61,445 bases of DNA, taken from contig CACYHU010000002.1 of NCBI GenBank assembly GCA_902774215.1, positions 1-61,445 on the forward strand, written 5' to 3'. The position numbers and the translations under genes were made by a program. The notes under the pieces were generated by a model. The model was not told where the DNA came from. It ran no database searches and saw only the letters and a list, made by a program, of their open reading frames with translations. Source of the DNA: an uncultured Chloroflexota bacterium. GTDB taxonomy: Bacteria > Chloroflexota > Anaerolineae > Anaerolineales > Anaerolineaceae. Every line of letters starts with the position of its first letter. Position 1 is the first letter of the stretch. Of this stretch, positions 34,835 to 43,324 are shown one piece after another.

Positions 34835-36289
34835 ATGTACGATATACTCCGACTGATCAACCGGATATACCGGAAACACCCGCCTAAATTCTGGTATACG
34901 GTTCTCTTTTTCATTGCTCTTATTGTGATATCCAGGCCCCTGGTCACAACGGTGATCGGTATTATCGATCCGCCTGAACCGACAGCCACACCCCGTCCTA
35001 CTCCTGATATCAGCCAGGAAGGAAGGATCGGAGAGCCCCTTCTTGTCCTTGATACATATTACACACTGACAGGCTGGCAGGAATATGACTCCGCATGCGT
35101 TCCCCTGGATAAATCCGCAAGGACGGAAGCAGGGAAAACTGTCGTTGTTGAATTCTTTGCAAGGCATTACGGTGAGGAACCGGCGGAACTGTCGAATTTC
35201 TTTCTGAGAGACGCAAACGGGACGAACTACCGGCTGACAGCATCGACCAGCGTTGAAGACTACAGGAGAAAATGCGCTGAACGGCTGAGCGAAGGCATCA
35301 GCCGGCCTGCTGCAGAGCTTACAATCACAAAAGGGTACGGTGTCCACTTTTATTTCTACTCCAGGAACATTCCCAGGTCAGCTGCTGGACTGGAATTCAC
35401 GTTTCAGGTCAGCTACAGCATTCCGTATCCGGTTACGGGAACGCCTGTTGCCGGAGCTTCGAAAGTCTTCATTCCGCTCGGAAAACCCGGAGCAACTGCA
35501 GAGCCTCCGAAAGTCATGCTGGGTTCACCGGACAGCAGCAGCCTTTCGGTCACCAGGACCGCCTCTTCTGGAAATACAGCGTTTGCGGTCAATGATGTGA
35601 ACCGCATAGCAGGCGACAACGACAGAACCCTGTATTACATGGAAATGCTTTATAAAAACATTTCCGGCCGGATGCTTGATATGGATATCTCTTCAGCTTT
35701 CAGTTTCGCCGTTGTGGATGACTACGGTGTTGCAATGCCTGCAGAGCTGGCTATGAACAGCGGATACAATGCTTCGCTTGCTCCTGGGGAGACCCAGAAG
35801 TATTACCTGCGATGGTCGATGGAGCAGAAATCTGTCAGGCTCCGGAACTTCTATCTGAGGATCAGGACAAACGGACAGGACCGGGATATTTTCATCCAGA
35901 TTCCTTTCAAGGAATCCATGCTGGATGGCCCATCTGTTACACCGACCGCTGCAGAGTATCTTTTCCGCACGCCTGTCCCGAATATTCAGACAACGGAACC
36001 CGTCCCTACCGCTGCAGTACCGGAAAAATGCATCAACACGCTTCCGCCTCGCTTGAAACCGGGCGATACCGCTGCGGTCACATATACGCCTCCCGTTGCC
36101 AACAGGCTCCGGAGACAGCCCGGATACACCGGAACAGTCACGGGACTGATGAATCCCGGCAGCATATTCTATGTTATGGACGGGCCGGTCTGTGCCGACG
36201 GTCTTTACTGGTACTATGTCAGCTGCAACGGTATTCTCGGATGGACAGCTGAATCGGATGAAGGAAAATACTGGCTCGAAAAAAAATAG
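34835..36289 (+). CDS. Membrane-anchored protein with C-terminal SH3b domain
   Basis: 484 residues: a cytosolic N-terminus, one transmembrane helix (residues 20-45), a Pro/Thr-rich linker (PEPTATPRPTPD), two beta-sandwich regions of DUF4352-like character, and an SH3b domain from about 405 to 480 (LPPRLKPGDTAAVTYTPPV, LRRQPGYTGTV, then GPVCADGLYWYYVSCNGILG and WTAESDEGKYWLE). This SH3b form is common in Anaerolineae surface proteins. The gene diverges from the large surface protein at 34758. AAGG lies near the ATG. Possible peptidoglycan or polymer binding is inferred from SH3b domains. Confidence 0.8.
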   Translation: MYDILRLINRIYRKHPPKFWYTVLFFIALIVISRPLVTTVIGIIDPPEPTATPRPTPDISQEGRIGEPLLVLDTYYTLTGWQEYDSACVPLDKSARTEAGKTVVVEFFARHYGEEPAELSNFFLRDANGTNYRLTASTSVEDYRRKCAERLSEGISRPAAELTITKGYGVHFYFYSRNIPRSAAGLEFTFQVSYSIPYPVTGTPVAGASKVFIPLGKPGATAEPPKVMLGSPDSSSLSVTRTASSGNTAFAVNDVNRIAGDNDRTLYYMEMLYKNISGRMLDMDISSAFSFAVVDDYGVAMPAELAMNSGYNASLAPGETQKYYLRWSMEQKSVRLRNFYLRIRTNGQDRDIFIQIPFKESMLDGPSVTPTAAEYLFRTPVPNIQTTEPVPTAAVPEKCINTLPPRLKPGDTAAVTYTPPVANRLRRQPGYTGTVTGLMNPGSIFYVMDGPVCADGLYWYYVSCNGILGWTAESDEGKYWLEKK

Positions 36290-36578
36290 TCTTTTCCAAT
36301 AACCATGAGAAAAACTACCGAAATATGTAAAATTCACATATTTTTCCTCGTAAAGTGACTGTAAAAAACTACGGTTTTTGGGAATTTACAAAACCGGGGT
36401 TATCAAATAAACTTATCTCATCGGATTGATAGAACATAGAACAGCAAATCCGTAAGAAAAAAAGTAATATGCCGGAAAGCAGAAGGACAGCAGAAACTGA
36501 TGCCCTGTCTGTTTCTGCTGCCTGAATCCGGATCAACAAATGAAGCATAGAAACGTAAACGAAAGGTGGATCACGAAA

Positions 36579-37463
36579 ATGGAAGATATGCTCAAACAAT
36601 GGATTGCTGAAAACGGTTTGAAACCGCTGGACGCTGAAGAAGAGAAAAAACTTGCTTTTTCTGTAATGACATACAAACGTCTTCTGAAAAAACTTGAATG
36701 GTATAACCGCAATCCGCTTGCGGTTGATGAGGCGGTTATTGCGCAGGGTAAAAATGCGATGGAGGAACTGGTTACGCACATGATCCCGCTGGGGATAAAA
36801 TACGCCAGAAAATATTCGGCAAGATATCCGGAATCATCACTGACCTTTGAGGATCTCGAGCAGGAGGCATTTATGGGAATCATGCATGCAGCTGAGCTCT
36901 ATTCTCCTGACGAGGGGACAAAATTCAGCACTTATGCGGTTTACTGGATAGAACAGTATATCCGCAGAGCCATCGAAGACAAGGGTGACCTGATCCGCAA
37001 ACCTGCATCAGCACACAGCAGGCTGCGAATGCTAAAAAACTGCGGAGCCGGTGCGGATGATGATGAAATCTCACGGAAAACCGGAATTTCGAAAAGCGAA
37101 GTCATATTTCTCCGGAGCCTGACCCGCATGTATCTGATTTCTCTGGATAACGAAGACACGGATCCGGATGATGGAAAATCAGTCCGGAAGGATATCGCTG
37201 ATCCGAAAGATTACCGGGAACTGGCTGAAGAGAACATTCTCAGGGAACAGCTGCAGGCTATAATCCGGTCAATCGGCAATGAGAAACAGCGGACTGTTAT
37301 GGAAATGCATCTCGGAATGAACAGGAACAGCATCTGCTTTTCCAACCGGCAGATTTCTTCTGCACTGGGGATGAAACTCTCGGAAGTGACCGGACTGATC
37401 AGCAGGACTGTCCGGGAGCTCGTTCTCTGGGACGGATGTGCGGGATTGCCGGTCGCGATGTAA
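36579..37463 (+). CDS. Sigma-70 family RNA polymerase sigma factor
   Basis: 294 residues. Region 2 (60-135): MIPLGIKYARKYSARYPESS, LTFEDLEQEAFMGIMHAAEL, FSTYAVYWIEQYIRRAI; region 3 (about 140-190) with DDDEISRKTGISKSEV; region 4 (about 220-285) with EKQRTVMEMHLGMNR and NRQISSALGMKLSEVTGLIS. There is no region 1.1 and the protein is short, so it is an alternative, RpoH/SigF-sized factor. It contacts promoter DNA together with core RNA polymerase. ATG 36579 is favoured over 36540 because AAAGGTGG precedes it by about nine bases. It shares the window with a divergent RpoB. Confidence 0.9.
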   Translation: MEDMLKQWIAENGLKPLDAEEEKKLAFSVMTYKRLLKKLEWYNRNPLAVDEAVIAQGKNAMEELVTHMIPLGIKYARKYSARYPESSLTFEDLEQEAFMGIMHAAELYSPDEGTKFSTYAVYWIEQYIRRAIEDKGDLIRKPASAHSRLRMLKNCGAGADDDEISRKTGISKSEVIFLRSLTRMYLISLDNEDTDPDDGKSVRKDIADPKDYRELAEENILREQLQAIIRSIGNEKQRTVMEMHLGMNRNSICFSNRQISSALGMKLSEVTGLISRTVRELVLWDGCAGLPVAM

Positions 37464-37487
37464 GCAGGAAATATCTCTAACCGTTGA

Positions 37488-37519
37488 AAAAAGGGCTGTT
37501 CATGCGAGCAGCCCTTTCT
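37488..37519 (+). terminator. Terminator after the sigma gene
   Basis: AAAAAGGGCTG, a nine-base loop and CAGCCCTTT with TTCTCG; clear stem with A-rich left arm. Confidence 0.8.
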
Positions 37520-37566
37520 CGTTAAAAAACAAGGCACTTTCACTGCAACCATGCTGCGGGTGCGCT

Positions 37567-37664
37567 CCCGACAGGCCGGACTCGAACCGGCCGATATCAG
37601 TTTGACAGACTAATTTGTGAAAAACTGCTGTGTGTGCCTTTACCTTTACGGGCATCTCTGTCCG
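37567..37664 (-). ncRNA. tRNA-Asp(GTC)-like RNA with a ~20-nt insertion
   Basis: Read on the minus strand: CGGACAG pairs with CTGTCGG (six of seven) as an acceptor stem; TGCC/GGCA around a GG-containing loop resembles a D arm; TTAGT-CTGTCAA-ACTGA is a good anticodon arm with GTC; TATCG is a normal variable loop; GCCGG-TTCGAGT-CCGGC is a perfect T arm. However about 20 extra bases lie between the D and anticodon arms, and no CCA end is encoded. An extended -10 box lies 14 bases upstream. It may be a damaged tRNA, a tRNA-like regulatory RNA or an old integration site. Confidence 0.45.
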
Positions 37665-37678
37665 CAAGCGCATTATGC

Positions 37679-37687
37679 ATTATATCA
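37679..37687 (-). promoter_or_regulatory. Extended -10 promoter of the tRNA-like RNA
   Basis: Minus-strand TGATATAAT, the TGnTATAAT extended -10 consensus, ending 14 bases before the RNA's acceptor stem. No good -35. Confidence 0.5.
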
Positions 37688-37709
37688 ACTTTTTTCTTTG
37701 CAGCTTATA

Positions 37710-37747
37710 TAAAAAGACTGTTATGAGATCGCTTCATAACAGTCTGC
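37710..37747 (-). terminator. Terminator after the LuxR-type regulator
   Basis: Minus strand: 12-bp perfect stem AGACTGTTATGA/TCATAACAGTCT with a seven-base loop, then TTTTATAT. Confidence 0.85.
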
Positions 37748-37751
37748 TCCT

Positions 37752-38129
37752 TTAGAAGAGGTGGGGATTATTACGCCTGTAAACTACGGCCAGTTCCTGC
37801 CTGGTTTCCACATTGAATTTCTTTTTGAGCTCATCGACATGATATCGGATGTTCTCATACGAGTATCCCATGGATTTTGCTATCTGCGTCATGTTGGCTC
37901 CCAGAGCAAGTTTTTCGAGAATCTCCTCCTGGATATCGGATATATTAGGCATCGGCTTTCGTCCGACTACAAAAACGTAATCGTCAAGGTTTAAACAGCG
38001 CGGTGATTCCATTTCTTCAGGAAGTCTGAATTCTCCTTCATAAATCTGTTTCATTACTTCTTTAGGTCTCAGGTCCGATTTCTTCATCGTAATCGTATCA
38101 GGGTCAACAAGAATAAAAATGTGTGTCAT
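37752..38129 (-). CDS. LuxR-type HTH regulator (125 aa)
   Basis: The C-terminal 65 residues form a LuxR/GerE helix-turn-helix (DIQEEILEKLALGANMTQIA, then KSMGYSYENIRYHVDELKKK and VETRQELAVVYR). The first 60 residues are an unrecognised short beta-rich segment. It is monocistronic, has its own consensus promoter at 38177-38205, GGAG before the ATG, and a strong terminator. Target unknown. The promoter carries a tandem GTTCTAT repeat, which may be its own operator. Confidence 0.8.
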   Translation of the reverse strand: MTHIFILVDPDTITMKKSDLRPKEVMKQIYEGEFRLPEEMESPRCLNLDDYVFVVGRKPMPNISDIQEEILEKLALGANMTQIAKSMGYSYENIRYHVDELKKKFNVETRQELAVVYRRNNPHLF

Positions 38130-38176
38130 GGTAACTCCGTCAGTCTGCAGGATCCATAAAATTTCAATGTTCGAAA

Positions 38177-38205
38177 ATTATAGAACAATAGAACTACAAT
38201 GTCAA
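38177..38205 (-). promoter_or_regulatory. Consensus sigma-70 promoter of the LuxR-type gene
   Basis: Minus strand TTGACA, 17-base spacer, TATAAT: both hexamers are perfect. The spacer contains GTTCTATTGTTCTAT, a direct repeat of a 7-mer. Confidence 0.85.
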
Positions 38206-38319
38206 GGGGAAAACTGCCTTGTGTTACGGAAATTGACAATCAAGTCCGATATACCGGAGTCAATTGATTTTTTACTCGTAAATTTTGTACCCTCTCAGTA
38301 ATTAATCAAAGTAATACTC

Positions 38320-38368
38320 CTGTTAATTATTAAATATCTCCAATTAACAGAGGTTTTAATTAACAGAG
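38320..38368. repeat. Cluster of AATTAACAG repeats
   Basis: AATTAACAGAG occurs at 38342-38352 and 38358-38368 (16-base period), with an inverted partner CTGTTAATTA at 38320-38329. This is in a 540-base region (38130-38669) with no convincing gene. It looks like an operator or short iteron array. Confidence 0.55.
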
Positions 38369-38504
38369 TACGCTGAAGATAGATCCGGATACTGCTCCGG
38401 AACGGGTATCGGATGGAAACAATAATCGAATGCAGTAAGATGGAATGTAATTGGATTGGCATTCCCCTGAAGAAACGGTTCGGCAGGGTCATGTTCCGGA
38501 CAAA

Positions 38505-38543
38505 GTTTGTGAATAATCTAAATACAAATACTTATTGTTTATT
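38505..38543 (+). repeat. Dispersed 38-nt intergenic repeat, copy B
   Basis: GTTTGTGAATAATCTAAATA then CAA and ATACTTATTGTTTATTT; same orientation as copy A and inverted relative to copy C. Contains TTATTCACA on the reverse strand. Confidence 0.85.
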
Positions 38544-38616
38544 TCGGTATTTCCGGCGGGACCGGATTCTGAGAAAACTGCGCATCATTCCCGTGAGCGC
38601 AGGTTAAACTGAAAGA

Positions 38617-38645
38617 TACCGGGCTGTAAATACAGACCCGGTTCC
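38617..38645 (-). terminator. Probable terminator after the SNF2 helicase operon
   Basis: Minus strand ACCGGG-T-CTGT-ATTT-ACAG-CCCGGT with a one-base bulge. The downstream T run is poor (ATCTTT), so strength is uncertain. Confidence 0.5.
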
Positions 38646-38669
38646 TGACAGGTTGAATCTCACTGCCGG

Positions 38670-40550
38670 TCAGACGCACTGCGGCAGAAGCGGCGTCTGA
38701 AAGATCCCGTTTCCGGCAGTATTTCCGCAGCTTTTTTTCTTCTTCATTCCCGCCGTCTCCTTCATGGACAGCAGTCTGCGCAGCAGAACCAGCTGGTTTG
38801 ATGAATCCTCATCTGTAACGAGTGTTTCTTCCCTTCCGTCAATTATTTTTCCCATATTTGAAAGTTTGGTATCCAGCATGGAGCACAGTGTTTCGTCCAG
38901 CAGGCATTTATCCGCATAAACGTAGAAAATGGAGCATGCATTACGCTGGCCGATTCTCCAGATCCTGTCTTCAGCCTGCCGCATCAATGCCGCGGAATAG
39001 TCGAAATCGTTAAATACCACGACATCCGACCTGGTCAGCGTCAAACCGACACCGCCGGCAGAAACCGTGCAGACAATGACCTTCTTTTCTCCGCTCTGAA
39101 ACTTTTCCGTCGCTCTCTGTCTGTCTTCCGGAGACACCTCTCCCGTAATTTTTACGCTGTCCTCGCTGAACCTTTCATATATTCTTTCCGCAGTTTCAAG
39201 ATAACAGGTATATGCGACTACGGATTTTCCGTTTTCCAGAAGATCCGAAATCAGGGCGCAGGTCTTCTCCGTTTTTCCTTTTGCAGCAGCCTGCTTCATG
39301 GCTCCCAGTGCTGCGAGTGCGCCGCTGCTGCCCTCATAATCACCGGAGGAAAGATACCGCTTCAGGAGACTGTCATATTCCTTCAGGTCCGCTTCCACCG
39401 GAATATACGAGCGGAGCTTTTCCGGCATATCCAGTATGTTTTCGATCCGCCGGCGTAGCAGACAGGAGCCCAGTTTTCCGTTCAGTTCCTCCTGATTCGT
39501 CGCCCCGTCAAACTGCCATCCGAAATCGTTCCTTTCAGCGCCGCAGTACCTGTGAGCGAAGGAAAACCAGTTTTTTGAGAGCGGTGAATCGATCATTTTC
39601 AGGAGCATGAAAATATCTTTGGTCCTGTTGGTGATAGGCGTTCCAGTCAGCAGATAGACATTCGGAACGCTTCTGGCAATCTCAAGCGATAAACGGCTGC
39701 GGATGCTTCCCGGCGAACCCTTTGCATTGACTGCCTTGCAGTAGTGTGCCTCATCGAATATGACAGTCGTGAAATCAGCAGCCCAGAACGAAACAATAAC
39801 CTCCCTGTGGACGCATCTCAATCCGTCGTAATTTACAATGACCCAATTTGCACTGCTGCGGATATCATCGTGAACGGTCCTGCTGCTGATCACGCAGATG
39901 TCGGATTCCGGTATGCCGAATTTCATGATTTCATTGCGCCAGTTCAGTTTCAGTGAAGCCGGAGTCACAATCAGTTTTCTTCCCGCAGTATTATAGGCAG
40001 CAATAATCGCAGTAAAGGTTTTGCCGAGCCCCATCGTATCTGCAAGTATGAATTTATGGTTTTTCATAAGGATCCTGGCTCCTGCCGTCTGGTGGGGATA
40101 AGGTTTGAAGGATGATCCTTCCGGCAGAGCCGGGACTTTGCTGTCTTTTCCTTCCACATCATATCCTTCAGGCAGGATATCCTGCAGGGCACAGGATTGT
40201 TCAGCCGGTTTCGGCCTGCTGACCAGTTCCTGCGGAAAGGGAATCATATTCTGCAGGCAGGAAAAATCATTTTCAATGCCGTTTTTCTCACAGTATTTCT
40301 GATAGATCGTGATCAGCGGGGAACACTCGTAGTACATGCCGCCGATGCTGCATTCCGCAAAGGATTTCACAAGGGCCGGAATGGTCCGGATATCTACCGT
40401 CCAGGTACGGTTCTCCTTGCAGAAATGCCGGCAGGTGCCGGGAACAGCGGATTTCAGGATCGAAACAGCCTCTTCATTGTATTTGAAATAAATTGCCGCC
40501 TGGTTGTCTTTCACTGATGCTACATTAATTTTCAGGTAACCGTTTTTCAT
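38670..40550 (-). CDS. SNF2-family (SMARCAL1-like) DNA helicase/translocase
   Basis: 626 residues. An N-terminal HARP-like region (KFYNEEAV-type, here IYFKYNEEAVSILKS and RTWTVDIRTIPALVKSF), then motif I LADTMGLGKT, the DEAH box (IFDEAHYCKAVN), motif III TGTPITNR, motif V VSAGGVGLTLT and motif VI RQAEDRIWRIGQ. Bacterial relatives move along duplex DNA or anneal strands. The frame extends to 40751, overlapping the upstream gene, but Met 40550 (GAGAG upstream) best fits the domain; 40607 is an alternative. Last gene of the RecD2-ParB operon. Confidence 0.88.
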   Translation of the reverse strand: MKNGYLKINVASVKDNQAAIYFKYNEEAVSILKSAVPGTCRHFCKENRTWTVDIRTIPALVKSFAECSIGGMYYECSPLITIYQKYCEKNGIENDFSCLQNMIPFPQELVSRPKPAEQSCALQDILPEGYDVEGKDSKVPALPEGSSFKPYPHQTAGARILMKNHKFILADTMGLGKTFTAIIAAYNTAGRKLIVTPASLKLNWRNEIMKFGIPESDICVISSRTVHDDIRSSANWVIVNYDGLRCVHREVIVSFWAADFTTVIFDEAHYCKAVNAKGSPGSIRSRLSLEIARSVPNVYLLTGTPITNRTKDIFMLLKMIDSPLSKNWFSFAHRYCGAERNDFGWQFDGATNQEELNGKLGSCLLRRRIENILDMPEKLRSYIPVEADLKEYDSLLKRYLSSGDYEGSSGALAALGAMKQAAAKGKTEKTCALISDLLENGKSVVAYTCYLETAERIYERFSEDSVKITGEVSPEDRQRATEKFQSGEKKVIVCTVSAGGVGLTLTRSDVVVFNDFDYSAALMRQAEDRIWRIGQRNACSIFYVYADKCLLDETLCSMLDTKLSNMGKIIDGREETLVTDEDSSNQLVLLRRLLSMKETAGMKKKKSCGNTAGNGIFQTPLLPQCV

Positions 40551-40642
40551 CTCTCTGCCTTTTTCTTTACTCTGTCTGCAATAACTTACTGTTTTGTGTT
40601 TTTCCATCCTAACAGTCCCGGATGATTTTGAAACCACTTTCA

Positions 40643-41437
40643 TCAATTTTCCGGTTCCTTTCCGGAATCTGAATTGAAAATATCGATAACGTCTGCAACC
40701 GGTACTCCGAACCTGAACGAGATATATCCGATGCTCATTCTTCCTTTCCATTCAAGGATCCCGGATGCCTTGCACTGGCTGATCTTCTTCTGTTCCCTTT
40801 TTCCGTCAGTCTGGGAAAGAGCAAGGAAAGTATGATCAGCGAGATATCTTTTCCTTGAATTCGGAAGATTTCTTTCTTTCAGTTCGTCCCGGTAAGGAAA
40901 CAGATATAATGAATCCGGAAACACAGCCGGAAGTGAGAATGACGTATCGGAAAAGGGAATCCATCTGTCGCCCCAGGATTCCATCCGTGTAAGCAGCGCT
41001 TCCCGCAGATCTCCGCAGCTTTCCCCGCGTAAATACCGGATCTTATCCGGATCAACAAACGGCCAGAGTTCCGGCGTATCGAGCCAGTGTTCCTCCTGAT
41101 AGTTTTCCGCATTCGGAAGTGACGCAAGAAAATGAAGGATCTCATTCTGCCTGCCCGGAGTTTTTTTATATCCGACGGGAGAAGGAGTGGGCGGTCTGTA
41201 ATACCGCAGCCCGAGCTTGAGAATGAGACGGTTAAGAGATTTCGGGATTCCGTTCGCAGCCAGCTTCGAATCCATAGCCCTTGAAAAAGCTACATAAATA
41301 CCTTTTTCAGAATGCCGGCTGCGGCACAATTCAGCCGCGTCTTCATAATTACCGGCATTCAGGCTGTCTTTTTCAGCCGTGGTGTAATAACGTCTGTTTT
41401 TTTCAATACTGCTGAATGAACTCATCGTTTTATCCAT
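40643..41437 (-). CDS. Unknown protein between ParB and SNF2
   Basis: 264 residues, not recognised. It has a Tyr/Arg-rich N-terminus, a central RYYRPPTPSPVGYKKTPGRQ segment, a Trp-rich middle (WLDTPELWPF, SWGDRWIPF), and a C-terminal helix-turn-helix-like end (ILEWKGRMSIGYISFRFGVP, then VADVIDIFNS). It starts 21 bases after the ParB stop and the ORF of the SNF2 gene overlaps its end. Conserved context in the operon suggests a DNA-binding accessory of ParB or the helicase (inference). Confidence 0.65.
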   Translation of the reverse strand: MDKTMSSFSSIEKNRRYYTTAEKDSLNAGNYEDAAELCRSRHSEKGIYVAFSRAMDSKLAANGIPKSLNRLILKLGLRYYRPPTPSPVGYKKTPGRQNEILHFLASLPNAENYQEEHWLDTPELWPFVDPDKIRYLRGESCGDLREALLTRMESWGDRWIPFSDTSFSLPAVFPDSLYLFPYRDELKERNLPNSRKRYLADHTFLALSQTDGKREQKKISQCKASGILEWKGRMSIGYISFRFGVPVADVIDIFNSDSGKEPEN

Positions 41438-41458
41438 TTCTGAAAATGTACATACACA

Positions 41459-43219
41459 TTAATCCTCGCCGATTGAATCTTCAACCTCTCCGATGAGCCT
41501 CGCAAGCATGCAGCCTTCACAGTAATTGACGGTATCAAATCTGAAAACTCTTTCACCCCGGCAGCCTTTGCAGGTCTTGTTTGCCAGCCTGTAAAGTTTC
41601 GAGAGAAGGATCGTTTCGTTTTCACCGTTTTCCAGAAGTTCAAGCTCCAGCAGCTTGTCCGTATTCTGGCTCCTTGCCATGGAATCCGCGAGGAGCAGGA
41701 GGTCATTATCATCCTCCCGGACAGAGAATTCGTCCTTCTCATAATGCTCGTCAGACTCATCCGGAACATACGCAGGCAGGATTTCAGTACCGGAGCCTTT
41801 TCCTGCGGATTTTCCGCTGCGGGAACTGTTTTTCTCTGCCCTGATTCTCTCGATATCCTCCTCAGGAATTCCGGCGGTCCGCATGATATCCTCATCATTT
41901 TTCAGGCTTGCCGGATCTGTGTTTGTCTGGAGCGCCACATCGCGGATCATTTCATCCCTTTCCTTGATGGCCTTTGCAAGCCTGTTTTCGAACTGTTCCG
42001 GAGAGGGTTTTCCTGAACAGGCATTTTCGATCATTTCCAGTTTTGTCGGGAGATCATAGGTTTTCTCAAGAAGAATATTGAGAATTCTGAAGCAGGCATC
42101 GCTGAATCGTAGACTGCCGTTCCAGAAAAACGCCTGCACCTCATCAGGATAGGAAACTAAGAATTTTTCAACGGATCTGGTTAGGCGGATCAGGTCATCC
42201 TCCGTGAGACGATTCTGCCCGAGGAGGTCCGAAATGATGCAGAGACGTTTTTCCGGATTTTCGGGGAATAGCACCCGGAAACGGATGATTGCGCTGATCA
42301 TGGTTTCATCATACGGAAAAGACGGAAGGGAGACGAGATCGAGCAGTTCCGGACATGCCTGATCGGGCCGGATCTCGCCTGTATCGGGATCGATGCCTTT
42401 CAGGAGGCGGAGAAACTGTGCGGCAGCGCTCATCCTTCCTCCGTAAGGAACGGTATTCAGTTTATCCACTGCTGCCATAATCCTGTCCTCAGTCGGATAC
42501 AGCAGAAGAAACATACCGATTGTTTTGGAATAGGGCAGTTCCTTCGTATTGAAATGGATGCGGATCACTTCCGGAAAATTTCCGATAATAAAACTCAGGT
42601 TCTTCAGGAAATCCTCCATCTCCTTTGGCTCCTGGATACCCAGGCTTTCTGCCAGGCTGATGGCATCTTCCCTGTCTTTCGATTTCCTGATCGACAGCAG
42701 CGTATCAATAATTCCGCGGCTGTTGTCCATCTTCTTTTTTTCAAGCCATTCCGCTGTTTTGCTTTCCAGTGCGATGAGCTTACTGAACAGTTCAGCCTTG
42801 TACTTGGAAATACCCATACGTGCTTTCGCCTCTTCAAGCTGATCGAAACTGCAGTCTTTGAACATCTGCCGGAACAGGGATGCGGTCTCGTAGGTGGTCA
42901 GATTGACACGCTGCGTATTGGTGATATAGTTCAGGATCTTCTCATCCAGGTTCGAATTATCCGGATCAACCGTCTCATCAATAAACACCGGAACCGTCTC
43001 GAGTCCGGCCTCCATGGCCGCCTCCAAACGGTGATCCCCGTCGATGACGACATACATCCCGTCCGCATTTTTGCGGGTAACGAAGAGAGGCGAGGTAATA
43101 CCCATCATTCGGACGGATTTCGAAAGTTCAATAAAAGTATCCTGGCTGTATGAACGGCTGTGAACGGCAGAATACCTGCTGTGTACAATTTCTTTGGTTG
43201 GTACTATTGCATATTCCAT
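41459..43219 (-). CDS. ParB-like nuclease/partition protein with C-terminal zinc motif
   Basis: 586 residues. The N-terminal 100 have the ParB/Srx core: SVRMMGITSPLFVTRKNADG, then VVIDGDHRLEAAMEAGLETV with GDHR in place of GERR, and the ENxxR-like box NYITNTQRVNLTTYETAS, followed by the HTH region. A long central helical domain is unrecognised. The C-terminus has two CxxC pairs (CKGCRGE, YCEGCM), probably binding zinc. AAGGAG precedes the ATG. There is no ParA in the window. It is downstream of recD2 with a 14-bp palindrome in the gap. Partition or DNA-modification-linked roles are both possible. Confidence 0.75.
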   Translation of the reverse strand: MEYAIVPTKEIVHSRYSAVHSRSYSQDTFIELSKSVRMMGITSPLFVTRKNADGMYVVIDGDHRLEAAMEAGLETVPVFIDETVDPDNSNLDEKILNYITNTQRVNLTTYETASLFRQMFKDCSFDQLEEAKARMGISKYKAELFSKLIALESKTAEWLEKKKMDNSRGIIDTLLSIRKSKDREDAISLAESLGIQEPKEMEDFLKNLSFIIGNFPEVIRIHFNTKELPYSKTIGMFLLLYPTEDRIMAAVDKLNTVPYGGRMSAAAQFLRLLKGIDPDTGEIRPDQACPELLDLVSLPSFPYDETMISAIIRFRVLFPENPEKRLCIISDLLGQNRLTEDDLIRLTRSVEKFLVSYPDEVQAFFWNGSLRFSDACFRILNILLEKTYDLPTKLEMIENACSGKPSPEQFENRLAKAIKERDEMIRDVALQTNTDPASLKNDEDIMRTAGIPEEDIERIRAEKNSSRSGKSAGKGSGTEILPAYVPDESDEHYEKDEFSVREDDNDLLLLADSMARSQNTDKLLELELLENGENETILLSKLYRLANKTCKGCRGERVFRFDTVNYCEGCMLARLIGEVEDSIGED

Positions 43220-43304
43220 TTTATTTCTCCTTATTTCCCTTTATTAAAGTCATACAAATCCGGGGGGTGCCTGTTTGTGCAGAGTGATATTCTTCGTAAA
43301 AAGC

Positions 43305-43318
43305 ATGACAAATGTCAT
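43305..43318. promoter_or_regulatory. Palindrome ATGACAAATGTCAT upstream of parB
   Basis: A perfect 14-bp dyad in the 105-base gap between recD2 and parB, six bases after the recD2 stop. It could be an operator or a ParB site; there is no second copy that I noticed. Confidence 0.5.
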
Positions 43319-43324
43319 ATGTAC

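Noticed and set aside
38413-38607. 64-codon plus ORF spanning repeat copy B
   Set aside because: It is opened through the intergenic repeat, has no ribosome site and no homology signal; noncoding is more likely.
41422-41898. 158-codon minus ORF overlapping parB
   Set aside because: Lies in another frame inside the ParB gene; the ParB frame has clear motifs.
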